Assembly (NCBI GenBank): GCA_903813345.2
Contig: CAIIXF020000001.1
Location: 44,595,885 to 44,659,884 of the forward strand
DNA from: Owenia fusiformis
Lineage: Eukaryota > Annelida > Polychaeta > Sabellida > Oweniidae
Direction of reading: 5' to 3'
Length of the DNA stretch: 64,000 nucleotides
Below the pieces are notes generated by a model. The model saw only the letters and a list, made by a program, of their open reading frames with translations. It ran no database searches and had not been told where the DNA came from. Shown here one piece after another: positions 47,201-62,200 of the stretch. The position numbers and the translations under genes were made by a program. Numbering within the stretch: position 1 is the stretch's first letter; each line of letters begins with the position of its first letter.

Positions 47201-50200
47201 CACTTATCCTACAAATTGACTCATTTTTTCAATTCAATCTTTTCTAGTATTTTTTAGTAAAAATGTTGTTAGAATTTTGAGACAACATAAAAATGACAAC
47301 ATTATAGGTGCATACATGCAATGATTTTGTATAGATTTCCATTAATTACATGTACAAAAAACAAAAAATGGACTAATGAGTTAATGACTTACATCTTTAG
47401 TGACTTGGAATGTCCTAATACTGAAGTCAGTGAGCCTAGCACTACCCAGGCATGTTACATTGATACTACCATACATTTTACTTCCTTCCTCTGGCCAATA
47501 CTGCTCACACTTTTTCTAATAAAATAATATTTTAACGAATGTTTATTCATATGCAATAAATCTCAAATGTATTAATCTTGTATTCCATAACTGAAAAAAC
47601 AACACAAAGCTGTATGCTGTCTGCAAACTTATTGTATTCCCATCAAATATGCATCGTTTATAGCAAATTCTAACAGTTTCAATATTTGAAAATGAAAACC
47701 AATACAATGTGCTCTACATACCTTAGCATTTTCTGTTAAATTGGTTACCATGACAATCTGATTTGCTTCCTTCTCCCACAGCATTCTCCAGAAGTCTTTT
47801 ATTGTTGCCAAACTTGGCCCTGAAATGAAAATATTTTAGAGAAATAATGTCATATTCATCACAGACAAACAGAGAGAGAATCATAGGCTAAATGTGTATG
47901 GTCTCATCAGGGTATTATTGCTTGTTTGTAAACAATGTATACTTGAATAGTAATCATTGGAAGGTTTAATATAAAGAGGTCATACCTCTTCCCCCCATGG
48001 AAACAATATTGAATGAATAACGCCTACAGATCAAGTCTTATGGCCATGATAGAGATATTTTTCTCACATAACTCAGGATCTATTATATTACTAGGTCTAA
48101 TTTTACATAACTTTATAAAAGCTCATTCATCATAAGTATCAAATTCTGAATGTATTACATCAGAATGCAATCAGTTTGAATGATTAATTTAAAATAAGTA
48201 AATGAGTAATACTCTACCTTGGGCAGCTATGTAACACTTTGGTTTTTTATACCCCTGAAAACAAGGAAGGTCACATCATTAATGAGTCTCGAAAAAGTTC
48301 ATTTTAAATTGATAAATATAAATCATTGTCTCTAAGGATTATACATATAATTAATAATAAATGGTGTAATACATTTTCTTAGGAAACTTGAAACATACTG
48401 AGATCAAGAATAAGAATACATATTTGACTAGTTATTCTCGATCAATCCATCAGAACAATAATTTATCGGGACGCCTGACCGCCCACCCAGCAGACTGCCC
48501 ACCCAGCAAACAATTCACAATATAGCAACCGAGTGTGTCATAAAAATCTATATTCAGCAGTTTGTATGACAAACAAAGTACTTACATCTATATAACAGGC
48601 GTTTATATAGTCTGAATGCGGACTGCCTGGTAGGACATCTAACAGTACACGACTGTGGTCATCTACAAGTAAACATACGCATATCACTCAGTTAAGAAAA
48701 ATTAAATACTAGTATATAGCTGTACATAGCATAATCATTTATATATAGTCTTGCATTTATAATTCACAAATGGATAAAGAGTCCATTTTATAAAAATATA
48801 TTCTTGAGTGGAGAAGTGAATTCTATTCAAAGTGTATCAGAATGTATATTGAGAACTAAGTGTATTTATGATACTTTCTACTAAAAGCTTGATATGATAA
48901 GCAAATACTTACATGCAACAATATTGAGAAAACGATTTTTTACTTTATTCTCAGGTTTAGATGCTACTTCATGTGCTGCAGTGAATCCCATAGGAATTTT
49001 CTGCAAATTAAAATACATATATGGAGACATTACTACACTTCATATACTTAACTTAGAATTCTATATCTTTACTCATACCTTGTACAATTTAATATGAGTG
49101 AACTATAAACCTATTGTATAAACTGTATCTCAAATTTCAATCACTCCCTTATTAAAGGGGCGACAAGGACTGTAGAGAGAAAATTAGAAATTTTTTATTT
49201 TTCTGAGCTATCAGGTCAATATTTGGCTTAACATCTTCTTTGACATACCTATTTTCTTAAAATGTATGGATAAACTATCAATTTCAGCATTAAGAAGTAT
49301 AAATCCAATTCAAAGCTTTTATAAAGGGAGTCCCACTTAAAGATTTTTAAGATCAACTATGTTTCAAGAAGAATATCAGCTGAAATAATGTTCATCCAGG
49401 GGTTTCTTTGTAGGTAATAAAAATATATGTTAGTCTTGATGAAATATCCAAACTTAAATATATTTTGACACTGGTTGCTGATCGTTGAATGCCCCCCCCC
49501 CTTCACTTATTGTTGCACCTTTAATCTAGACAGATCCTTTCAAATGGAAACTTACATCATATTCTTGCTTAAAGCCATCATCTTTCTGCTTTTTCATCAT
49601 CGTGACATGGTCCCATAGTTCAGCAGTAGGAATGGCATGACTAACATTGTCTTGGTTGATATTCTCATATATAACCTCCGAAGGAGATTCAGCCGTAACT
49701 TCAGTGTTGAGATTCGTGGTGGCAGTCACAGCTGTAGTTGTATTACTAGGAGGATCGATCCGGAGAAATGGGATGTCTAAAATTGTTGATACATTGTCAT
49801 GAAAGTAAAATCAGCCAACTGAACATCAATGTGATTTATTCAGTCCAGCTGCAAAGCGCAAATCAAACAAGTTTATTATAACATAGCGATTCTGTGAAGC
49901 TTTGCATCGAACTGGCATTTGATTGATGGATTTTAAGGCTGTGCATGTTAAACTACACTAATATATTAGAAATAAAAAAAACAGATTTGAGGATATAAAT
50001 CAAAGACTGGTTATGTATAACAATAGAGAGGTTTCATTAAAAGTTCTTATAAAACTATATCTTGTACTTGAATTAGCTTAGTGGTGGAGTAAATAGTCAT
50101 TGCATGATTAATAGAATAACTGTTTCATTCCAGTGTCCTTAATCGCAATATTTGTTTAACTCGTCCAATTGTTTGATAAAAATTACATGCCATTTCCTTC

Positions 50201-53200
50201 AATTTGCACTAAATCCTGTATTATGCCATTTATCTAGAGTCTCAAGGGCCACTGCATCCTGATAAAGGTACAAGTTTTGGTGTTCTTATCCAAAGAACTT
50301 GTGTCAAAACCTCTCTTTCATTTGTCAATATAATTTTCTTTTCAGCCAATCAGATTGATTCATATTCATTTCAGATCGTAAAATACAATACAGCTGTACT
50401 AGCATCCAGCTAGGAGCTTGAAGTATTACATAGAAAGTACTACTAATATGTAGCTAAAAAATTAAAACACATGGCTCCAGGCAAGCATGCATAGAACAAA
50501 TTGCTCCACTCATGCATGCAGAGTACACATGGCTCCACTCATGCATAGAACACATGGCTCCACTCATGCATGCAAAGAACACAAGGCCCCACTCATGCAT
50601 GCAGAGTACAAATGGCTGCACTCATGCATATATACTGTAGTATTTGAGAAAATGGTTGAACTGATACAGTCACCCATGCATGCATATCAATCTCACAGAC
50701 AATAAAGGCTAAATTCCAAGTATAAAATGCTGTATGTGTATCATTAATTTGCATTTCCCACATAACTGTGATGAGACATTTTCCTTGGTTCAGCCAAGAA
50801 CAGAAATAATACAAATTCAAACATGCAAATTATGTTTTATCCTATATCCTAGGAATATACAGGTAAACATGTAAATATGTATGTATAGACACGTTTCACT
50901 GTAATTGTAATAATGGCATTAGAGTCTAAGGATACAAGTAATGTCTGACTATGACTTGGTCTCAGCTGTTCTTACATTGTGTGATCTACTAAAACAAAAC
51001 TTCACAGTTTCTTTGAACAACTGATCACAAGGGAGATTTGACAAACGTTCTGGTATTGTTTCCAATGGTAAAGGCGATTGTCTTCATTTAAAGGCGAGAG
51101 TGAGAACGAGACATGAACATAGAATTACTATGAGTAGGACACCATTGTATATCAGTCACTATGTGTACCCTTAGCCTGATATGAATCTACTTTACCCTGT
51201 CCAGTTTTCTCTGTATCTTTGCGCTTGAAGAAAGATCGTGTTTTGGCAAATCGGGAACCAGGTTGCTTTTTTCTAAACAAACAGCAAGCAAAATATGCAA
51301 CATTCAACCATACAAAACAATACAATGCAGTTAGTAGTCTTAGTTGATCCTTTAACAGTCACAGTCATTACTTGAAAAGGCCACATTCCCCCACATCCAC
51401 ATTCATGTCATATAGTTGTGATATAATATAAATTATGTCTCATAAACCAAGGTAGAGCTAACTGTATAACAAAATCTCAACTGGTGAAATCAGCTGCCCC
51501 TCCCCTCTCTTTCTAATAGACCCAATAAAAATGCACATTGGATATTTCTCAAGAATCAATTTTAACTTGTTTCAGTCAGAGATGTGCCAATAAATCAAAA
51601 AAAAATTCAATTAAATGACTGTTAATGGATGCACAATTTGGTACTATAACATGATGATTATTAAAAGTAGTGGGATACCCTAAAAGCAAATATTAACATG
51701 CAAGTCAACGGCAAAATTTGAAAATAGCACACAGTATGCTACAAAAAGTCTACGTTATATGCTCATTAAGCTAGTGGGACTCTGTAGAAACAAACAATTA
51801 AATGTACAGAAATATATATGTGAACTGATACCTATATCAATGAATCTATGAAGAACAAAATAATAACAAGGCATTAACATGCAAAATGTCACCACCTGCC
51901 ATTTGTTACAGATGCCAACCAACTTATACCATCCAGAAAAACTTGGAGACTATAACAATATGTCATCACTTTTGGTGGTGACATAATAAAAATGACTATG
52001 TTTCCATTGAAGCATAGAACTTGTAAACTACGGGCTAATTATAGGTTCAATTGATCAAATCATATTCAGTGCAAATCACATGACTTATTTTTTCCTCAAA
52101 AGGTATCAGCTCACAAACGTACCAAAACCAAGACCCCATGTCTTAGCCAAACAACACAAAGCCGATCACTGAACAAGTAAATCCTTCCTGGTAAATTAGT
52201 AGAAATATTTTAATCAATGGCACATCAGATCCTATTGAGAGTATTCTTTAATATTTCTCGTTTTTGCATTCTAAATTATAAACCTTTCAATTAAAGTAGA
52301 TTTCGGAAATATAAAACACATGTGAATACATTATTTCACATCCTAATCATGTGCATGAGAAAGTTCAAATTACCTTCCAAAATTCTGCAATTAACGATAA
52401 TGATCTGAAGTTCTTAACATAATTTTGAACAAGAAATTCAAAGAAACCTTTATAATTTTTCTAATGTGCACAGTACATTTTTTAATATGCATAACACATA
52501 TGCATATATTAATGATGTACAATTATTGTTGTATACTGTAGTTTTTTAGTTTATTTGTTGCAATGTTGTACTCTTGCATCAGTTTTGCATGCATCCATCA
52601 AAATGACAAACTCGTCAGTCAATGATTACAGCAAATACGGCAACATTTGAACAATTTACAAATCTAATGGATGCTTTTGACTCACATACCTGCCAAATAG
52701 TAAAAAGTAATAAAATTATCAAAAATATTGATTAATTTTACTTAAAGGAGTATATATTCAAACATTTTCTCTGTTGATATAGCTGAATCGTACACAATAT
52801 CTGTTGATACAGCTAAACTGTCATATACATTTTAGAATCTGATGGTGTAGTTTTTTAGTATATTTTTTAAAACTACTGTATTAAAAGAACTGCTGGTGGC
52901 TGCCATTTTGAATTTGAGGTTCCAATATGGGAGTCACTGCAGCCACATTTGACAGTGTCAATATTGGGGGAATTACATTAATCATAACATTAATCAATGC
53001 TTCAAGTGAATAAGAATTTCTTGAACAATCACAAAGTGCCAGAATAAGCTATACCAGTGTGGAAGATATTTGACATGAAGTCGTGACAATTTCTTCAAAT
53101 AGACTTCACAATTGTATAATGGCAGATATGGACTGGATGTGTATTAAAGCACAGTCAAGGCTACATTCTCACAACTCACCTTATACGGTCGAAAAGGATT

Positions 53201-56200
53201 GTATTTCTTTTATCCTTTTTTTACAATCAAAAAAATTATTTTGAAAATAAACTGGCGGTGTCTCATTCCTAATCGTCAAATATTATATTTCAATAGTCTT
53301 GGGTTAGTTTTCAATTAAATGTAGTTTTCTGTCTATCAACATGCAGTAATAAAAACGTTTTACATGCAAGTGTGGAAAAAATAACCACTTGGGTCTCTAT
53401 TTTTTTGTTTGTTGATAAAAAATTTGAAGTGATAGATGTTTCAAAAACTGTAAGTTGATGTAGGAACATTACAGTGACATTGGGGTCAAGGTCAATGTTG
53501 GATTGAAGGTTTAAGAGTAATTTCCAACACCTACCTGAGAACTACAAAGAATATGGAGACAATGATGATTGTGATACAGGCCACTATGGCAACCATAACT
53601 CCTGCAACTATTCCAGCTTGATTGGAGTGGGGTTCCTCTGGGGCTTTATAAGCCATTACTGGAAAAAAATCATACGAGTGTGGCAATATTGAAAGTGCAA
53701 TGAATATTATGTGCTCCATTATATATTCATAATGAAATCACGAAGAACATGTGCTCAATAATGTGTTCACATTGAAGTCATGAGGTACATGTGCTCAATA
53801 ATGTGTTCCCATTGAAGTCATGAAGTACATGTGCTCAATAATGTGTTCACATTGAAGTCATGAAGTACATGTGCTCAATAATGTGTTCACATTGAAGTCA
53901 TGAAGTACATGTGCTCAATAATGTGTTCACATTGAAGTCATGAAGTACATGTGCTCAATAATGTGTTCCCATTGAAATCATGAAGTACATGTGCAGAGTA
54001 ATATGTTCATCCTGAGAGAATGATTTACAAGTGAAGAAATAATACATTTATTAGAAATCATAAAATACATATAATAAGCTGAATTGACAATAAGCTTACA
54101 AAGTGTATATGCAGAATAAAACTTATTTCATTAAACATCATTCCTTTTGGCTTTAATCATAATATGCAAGAACACATTCTACACCACATTCTACTCACCA
54201 TGTACAGGGGCATCCAGCTTTGAGTATGTATAAGCTGATGTACCATCCACTGTTACGACAACCCCAAAGTATAATTCATATTTAGCTCCCTCTTCTAAAG
54301 GTGCATTGAAATACTCCTTCACAGTTTCGTTACTCCCGATAACAAAAATTGCACCATTTTTAGCAATTTCCGCTAGGTCTTTGTTATCGAGCTCAGCAGC
54401 AATGTAACAGTTTTTGTTTTCCTTTTGAGCAGCATAATAGTCAGTAAGTTTTTCAAAATTACATGTAGAAGTAGTAGTTCCTGCTATCTCTGTATCCCGT
54501 TTAGAGGGGTTGTTTATTGTGTAGCTAGGATCTTCATTAACCTTGTCCACTACAATACGATGTACCCTGAAATATCAATGAAAAATGATGCATGAAACAG
54601 GACATATCAAGATGTACATGTATGATATTTCTTATTAATATTAACTGTGATCAAAAGAAATAACCTTTGGTATGGGTATATTGATAAAGATATCCATATT
54701 TTCATATATTGGTTTACATTGGGGTTACAGCACAGAATATACATGCAAAATGTCACCACGTGCCATTTGGTACAAACGCTGACTGCCAACACCAACAACC
54801 GAAACACAGTCCACAAAAAAGCTGGAGACTATAACAATGTCACAACACCTGTTGGTAACATAAAAAAACACTCTAGCAATTTAAATTACAGTTACAGTTT
54901 TAGTGAAACAATCATTTGTACATATAAAAATTTGAAAAAATACTTACATGTTTTTGCTTTCACTATTGAAATTAGCGACCATTTCAATTTTAATTGTTAC
55001 ACTTGTGTCTGTCATTTCTTCAAGGACAACCTCTGGGGCGGGAGGGGCTTTGGGTTCTGAAATACATTGAAATAAGTATATAAGGAGACTATTTGCATAT
55101 AGAATATAATTACATTTACCATATAAAGTACTATTCACTAAAATAGTTTACTAAAATATATTAATCATCTTACATTAGTTTGATCGATATTGTTTAATGG
55201 GGTTTGTTTTCTTCAGTGATCATAAAATAATGTAAAACAAACTATATACAACAATAAAAGTTCACATCAGTTTATGATCACCCTGTATGCCAAACTTTCC
55301 ATTCACTTACTAGCTGGTGCAGTATAGAAGAATCCAGAGACATCCTGACCATATCCAGCACTGGTCCTGGCCATTAGTCGACAGTGATATTCAGTACCTG
55401 ACTGTAGGCCTTGCAATGTGTATGAAAATCCAACAGTTTCACCTTTAAATTGTGTGCCCCTTGTGTTACCCGCCACGGAGCAAACAATCTGAAAAAATGT
55501 TGAAGAATAAACAGTTTTTAACCTATTAATAGTTTTCTATTCATCAAAAGTAATGTATGCATGGCCAGAGTAAGACTTGAAGTGGTCAAGTTTGTTTGGT
55601 AGCACTGATCTTTTGAGTTCAGATTGGAGTACTACTAAGGAAATTAATTCAAATTTCAAATTAATTGTTTTTAAAGAAGGAAGGGGAGTCTACTGTTACG
55701 ACATATAAAGCTGGCATTTACTTAAAAGTGTATTTGTCTATGTACATGTATGTCAGCTTCACCCCAAAATTTAGGTTATCGGTATCAAGTTAGGGGAATA
55801 ATCAACATAGTGATTTTTGGGAAGGTTAAGACCTCTAGAGTAAGAAAATATGTGATAGCATTGCAACAATGGTAGCTAAATGGGTGTTATCACCCATTTT
55901 TCAAAATGGCCGACGGTGCACGAGTTACAATATAAAAGTGGGTATATCTACTTTATAACTGACAATTTAAGATAATTTCAATTAACACTTGTTAAATTAC
56001 AATACATTACTTTTTGGACACCCTGATGTATTATTCAGACGTGTGCACATGCAAGACAAAATCATTTCCATACTTACAGTGTATTTTGTAATGATTCCAT
56101 TTGTTCTCTTAGGTGCCGTCCACTGAAGGCTCAGACTGCGATCAGTTTTAGCTTGTTTAGAAAAATACTGAGGCGGCCCAGGCTTTCCTTCCCTTGTAAA

Positions 56201-59200
56201 ACCTTGTACTTCCTTGCTTAAGTTGCCTCCTCCTTGAGATGTGAAAGCCCTCACCTTAACAATAAATAAAATATTCTATGTAAATATTTCCTAAATGGTC
56301 TGGAAACAGGGGTCCTTAGTAGAGATTGGTTCTTTGAGCATGTGATCATAATTTGGGATATTGGGGGATTGCTTTCCTCATGACTGATTGTATTTGCTTT
56401 GATATTTACGCTGATATGATATCATGAAATAAAAATACTAAATTAAATTCACTGACATGTGGTATGAAAATGACTTTACTCCAGACTCTATCGCTCTTTA
56501 GACCATAAATCACTCGTCAAAGTCATACAAACATTGACTTTTCACTCAAAGTAAATATGGATGATGTAGCAATGTTGATATTGAAAGCAGGGGGCATATA
56601 AATTAATATGTTGTATATCAGATTAATTTACTCATATCTGAATTACTGAATCAATTATAAGTAATATAATCCAGTAATCCATATGTAAGTTTTTTAAGAA
56701 TGGAATCAAAATTTAGTAGAGTGTACTTCTAAATTAATTGACCAAGAAATTTTTAACTCTCTCTATGGAGGGGGTCTGCCAATGACTCTATTTTAAATAT
56801 TTAAATCATGCCATCAATACAGAATAAAGGAAGATTAAAACAAAGAATTTTTGAGGAATGTCTGATTTAACATGACACTATTTGATCACATGGACCAATT
56901 ATTGCAGAATTTTACTTTCGTAAAATATTCTGCCATGTTTATGATCTTTTGATCAGTTATCTCTGTACAAGAGTTGGAGATAACCTGAGATGAAGATTCT
57001 CAAAATTCTTCACAGAATATTCCTGGACCTTCTTTTCAGGGTCCTTCCATTACAATATACTTACAGCAATGGTATAGTTTGTGTTTGGTTGTAGTCCCTC
57101 AATTGTGAACTTTGGTTCCAGAATCCTTTCTGTTATCTCCTTATTCTCTTCATCTTCCCAGTATTCCACCTCATAGCCAGTGATTTTGCCATGTGGAGGT
57201 TTTGGATTTTCCCAGTTCAGTTCCATCTTATCATTAAAGATTTCGATGAGTTTCACATTTTCTACTTCTCTAGGAACTGTTAAGAACATAAGTGATGTTT
57301 AATATGTCTCCTGAATATAATAACTGTTTTGTAAAAACACATTTAAAGGGAGTGATCATGTCACCCCAAAAACATTTGATATTTATGTGGTAAGTTAGCT
57401 TTTATATGTTTGTCATAAAAGGTAACAAGGCACAGACGTGAACAATATCGTACCTAAAACACAGCAGTGTGACAGTGAAGAATTTAGGACGGAAAATCCA
57501 AAATGGCCACCTTAAAATTTACCCAGAATGCCCAAAAACTAATCAGTTCTTAACTTTGATACGTAGAAACATCCCTGAAAATTTCAGATGAATCCATCTA
57601 ATGGTTTGGCTGGAAACCTGTAGACAAATCTTGAAAGTGAAGATTTTAGGACGGAAAATCCAAAATGGCCACCTTAAAATTAACCCAGAATGCCCAAAAA
57701 CTAATCAGTTGTTAACTTTGATATGTAGAAACATCCCTGTAAATTTCAAATGAATCCGTCAAATGGTTTGGCTGGAAACCTGTAGACAAGTCTTGAAAGT
57801 GAAGATTTTAGGACGGAAAATCCAAAATGGCCACCTTTAAATTTACCCAGAATGCCAAAAAACTAATCAGTTCTTAACTTTGATACGTAGAAACATCCCT
57901 GAAAATTTCAGATGAATCCGTCAAATGGTTTGGCTTGAAACCTGTAGACAAGTCTTGAAAGTGAAGATTTTAGGACGGAAAATCCAAAATGGCCACCTTA
58001 AAATTTACCCAGAATGCCCAAAAACTAATCAGTTCTTAACTTTGATATGTAGAAACATCCCTGTAAATTTCAAATGAATCCGTCAAATGGTTTGGCTGGA
58101 AACCTGTAGACAAGTCTTGAAAGTGAAGATTTTAGGACGGAAAATCCAAAATGGCCACCTTAAAATTTACCCAGAATGCCAAAAAACTAATCAGTTCTTA
58201 ACTTTGATACGTAGAAACATCCCTGAAAATTTCAGATGAATCCGTCAAATGGTTTGGCTGGAAACCTGTAGACAAGTCTTGAAAGTGAAGATTTTAGGAC
58301 GGAAAATCCAAAATGGCCACCTTAAAATTTACCCAGAATGCCCAAAAACTAATCAGTTCTTAACTTTGATACGTAGAAACATTCCTGAAAATTTCAGATG
58401 AATCTGTCAAATGGTTTGGCTGGAAACCTGTAGACAAGCTGAAAAGTGAGACGCCGCCAGCTGCCCGCACGCCCGCCCGCCCGCCCGCCCGCCGCCCGTT
58501 AAGCTGACTACAATATCGTACCTTTATTAGGTACGATAAAAACTCCAATTCTGTGAAATAACAAAACATAATACAAGGCATTTTAAACATGACAAAATGT
58601 CGCCAACTATTAAGTGATTGCATACAAATGGTTTGGTTACTTAAGTGCAACGACACCTACGGACACCAAACACCCATCACTGAATGTCAGTCACAATAAA
58701 TTGATATCACAAATATATATCACTGCTTCTGCTGGGCGATGACATAAAAACATTTCCTTATCAAATGGTATAACATGTGTCCCTAAATAATAAAGCCTAA
58801 AACCTGAATAAATGACTTACCATCTTCTCTAGTAGTGTGTATAATAGGTTTGCTCCAAGGACCGGGACCTTTTGTGTTAAGCACTCTTATCTGAATGGAA
58901 TAGTTCACGTAAGGCACCAGGCCTTCAAATGTGTACTGACTTCCACTTGTCAGCATTTCTTTAATCTCGTGATATGGCACATGTAAATCAAGACTGGTGA
59001 TGTTGAAGTCATATCCCATTTGTTGTCCATTGAGGAACTCACATTTAAAAGAGTACCAGTTGACAGTGATCCTGTGTTTCTCAAGAATAGTGACCTCTTT
59101 GAAAATAGGGGCGGCAGATGGGACTGCAACAGTAAAGAATTTTGTTATGAATATATGTCACTTATAATTCAATGCATAATTAAATAATAATTTTGATAAC

Positions 59201-62200
59201 TGCTAGATGTAAAATGATAGATGTTGATGTTAATAATGTTAGAATGTCAATTAAATCTTGAGTGGCTTTATCTGTCCAATCTATGTCTGAAATAGGTAGT
59301 AGCTAGATGCAAATATGTGGGCTAAATAACAGTACCCGTTGAATTTGTTTGAACATCAACATCAATCTCTGATCCATTGCCTGCCATTGTGCTGGCTGAG
59401 ACATGTACCAGATAGTCTGCATAGGGAGTAAGGTCAGTAAGTATATGGCTGTTGCTATCTGCGGACACTTTAACTGTTTTATCAGGCTCATTTGTGTTGC
59501 ACTGCGGTGTTCGTAACTGAAAATAAAGGATATCATTCTTGCATAAACTGGTTTATAATTACATAACTACATTATACATGTATGTAGATGATGATATAAT
59601 AATATAGTACATTGTATTAATATGAAATATTCTTCTTCGAACTTTGGCTATAGTGAAGTACATTGAACTTGGATGTGAACAAAATAACTAATCAACTTGG
59701 ATATACCTGATATGAATATCTGAGATAGTAGGCAGTGATAGGTCCATTGTCTTGCTGAGGTTTGTCCCAATGTACACGTATGCTTTTCCCTGACAGGGCT
59801 TTTGCACTGACATTTGCTACTTCATCTGGACCTAAAATGAAAATCAATAATGATTAAAATAGTTCTCAAAATGAATTGTTTCATTCAGTGTGTGTCTTTG
59901 CAGACGCTTGGTTAAGTATTTCCAATGAATTCCAAAAATCAAATACTCATTTAAAAACATATTAAGACAATTTTTGCAATTTTTGACAAACTAACTACTA
60001 TCACTTTTACTTGACAACATTTTAGAAACTCTATACATGTATGAATAAATTTGGAATAACCTAAAGGTAAAAAAGCAGAACCAATGGAGAATGAATGAGA
60101 TGAAAACCTGAGGGAATTAAATCTTTCAAGCAGTCCTAACTTTGGGTCAACATGGTTTTAATAATCAAGGGATAAGCGTAGGGGGGGATCAAGCAAAGCA
60201 AACACCAAAGTGAGTTCCATATTTTCTATATATTAATATATAAATGGTTTTGGGATGCACTGACTTTTTCACATCAGCTCTAGCACAGGATTTCATTCCG
60301 TGTTTCCAGTTTACCATTGTCAAAAGTATTTTTATTTATTAACCAACCATGGCAATATCAATTTTATCAAATATCAGAAATCAAATTAGAAATTGTATAA
60401 AAAAAGAGAAACAAACCAAATACTGAAATAATTTACATGACTGGGAATTGATATTTATAACTCACTTCCAACTGCAGTTCTTATCTGTGACCCAACAGGT
60501 TCTCCCTCCCGCTCAGCACTATTCACTAGTACAATCTGAATCTGATAGTTGGTGTAGGCCCTGAGGTTGTTCAATGTGGCCTCTCTGGCATCAGAATCAT
60601 ATACAATTCTCTTGACTTCAAAACTTGAACCTCCCTCCTTTTGTAGCAGCACCTTGTATTGCTTAATATTATCACAGCCCCAAAATTTCTCCGCTGGATC
60701 CTACGTTCAGAAATAAAGGTATAAGGTAGAAAACGTTGCATAGGTAGCTCGCATTTAGATGGGTTTGGGATAGGTTACTACAGAGAATATATCATATATA
60801 TATATCATATGATATGCTGATCAAGAGTCATATATCACAACAAAAAGTCTTCAAACTTCATAAAAGTGATATGTAAAGAATGCAAACGAACATGAAAATG
60901 TAAAATTGCACTATTGTTTACCATATTGTAGCAGCTGATCAGTTTTATATATGCTTGTTTTCATTACCTCCCATGTTATCTTTATTTCAGCCAGAGAAGG
61001 ATATGTCTTCCTATAGAGGGTGGAGGACAGTCGTATATTTGTAGCTCCTCCAGTGGCATCTACAATACAAACAACAAAATAAGTACATGCACATCAAACA
61101 ACAATACAGGACAGTATTTAACTGGGGGTCTCATTATTATAACTTTTTTATCCCATGATTGCTAGATATTGACCATGATATGAGCATACCAGTACTCACA
61201 AATAAAACTGGTAAAATCCGTTTATTGTTTTAACCAATCAAAACAAACAAAAAAAGAAAATTTCAGATGGACCCCTGAAACAGTTTGAGTGGAAACCTGT
61301 AGACAAGATTTCAGAATGCCCCTCCACCTGACATCTGGCAAACTGATTACAATATGGCCCACAAGGGGCACTATTAAAAAAATCACTCCAAGAGCTTAAA
61401 AGATTGTCAAGCTTTTTCTAGCAGATGTATAATTTACAAAATGAGCTTTGTTTCACAATTTCTGGTTTGAAAATGGAGTGCAGGTGTACTACTTCATGTG
61501 TTTAGTACAAAAATAAATTATTATATTCAGATAAAAATGTGTATTGTTTGCATTATCAAAATTAAAAATTGTGTAATAGTACCCTAAAGCACCTATAATA
61601 AAGCAGACAATTTTCAGATGTAATAATGAAAATAAGATTGAATTGATTTGTAATATTATTCAATGATGTAATTGGAGCTTTTTGAAGCAATATTTATACA
61701 CACAGATGTGTAATTTCATATAATCCAAACCACTGAATTTTATGCCATCGGATGACAGTCTTTGAGGATATCTAAGGCATAAAAACTTACTGCCACAGGT
61801 TGATGCTGAGAGCTTAGGGCTTGGGAGACCTCTTAACATATCTTTGTCCATTTTATACCAAGAAAAGACACGTATATCATAGGCTGTTCCCTCCTTAAGA
61901 TCAGTTATGTATGCTTCTGAGAAAGACGCAACATCTTTTTTATTTTCTGTAGGATAATTCTCCTCAGATTTCAGTTTGTATTTAACAGTATATTTTCCCA
62001 CTTCTCCCTCTCCTAGGTCAGTTTTGTTCGACCATTTGTCCCAAGCGATATTAATGTATGTTGTACTTCGCTCAGTCACACGTGGTGGATTCTTGAGTTG
62101 GGGCTTTCCTGAAAATAAATACATTTATTTCAACATATGGTGACACAGACAATACAAAGAGCACTTAAAGTTCACAGAATATTGACCTTGGACATTCTGA

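Larger units (their letters stand above)
44678..49776 (-). other. Phosphatase domain D1 (catalytic)
   Basis: Motifs in order: KNRFLNIVAYDDHSRV (Phe in place of the usual KNRY Tyr), SDYINACYI, FWRMLWEKEANQIVMVTNL, KCEQYWPE, FHFTSWPDHRAP (WPD loop with Asp kept but Arg after His where Gly is common), IIHCSAGVGRSGTF (catalytic Cys and Arg intact, split by an intron inside HCS), and the VNMVQTLDQYIF end. All catalytic residues are present, so it should be active. Confidence 0.9.

Noticed and set aside
53735-53990. Regular 40-bp repeats that could look like a CRISPR array
   Set aside because: The units are continuous with no unique spacers, and the host is a eukaryote.
54647-55060. 137-codon plus-strand frame
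   Set aside because: It overlaps a short dispersed element and an antisense phosphatase exon.
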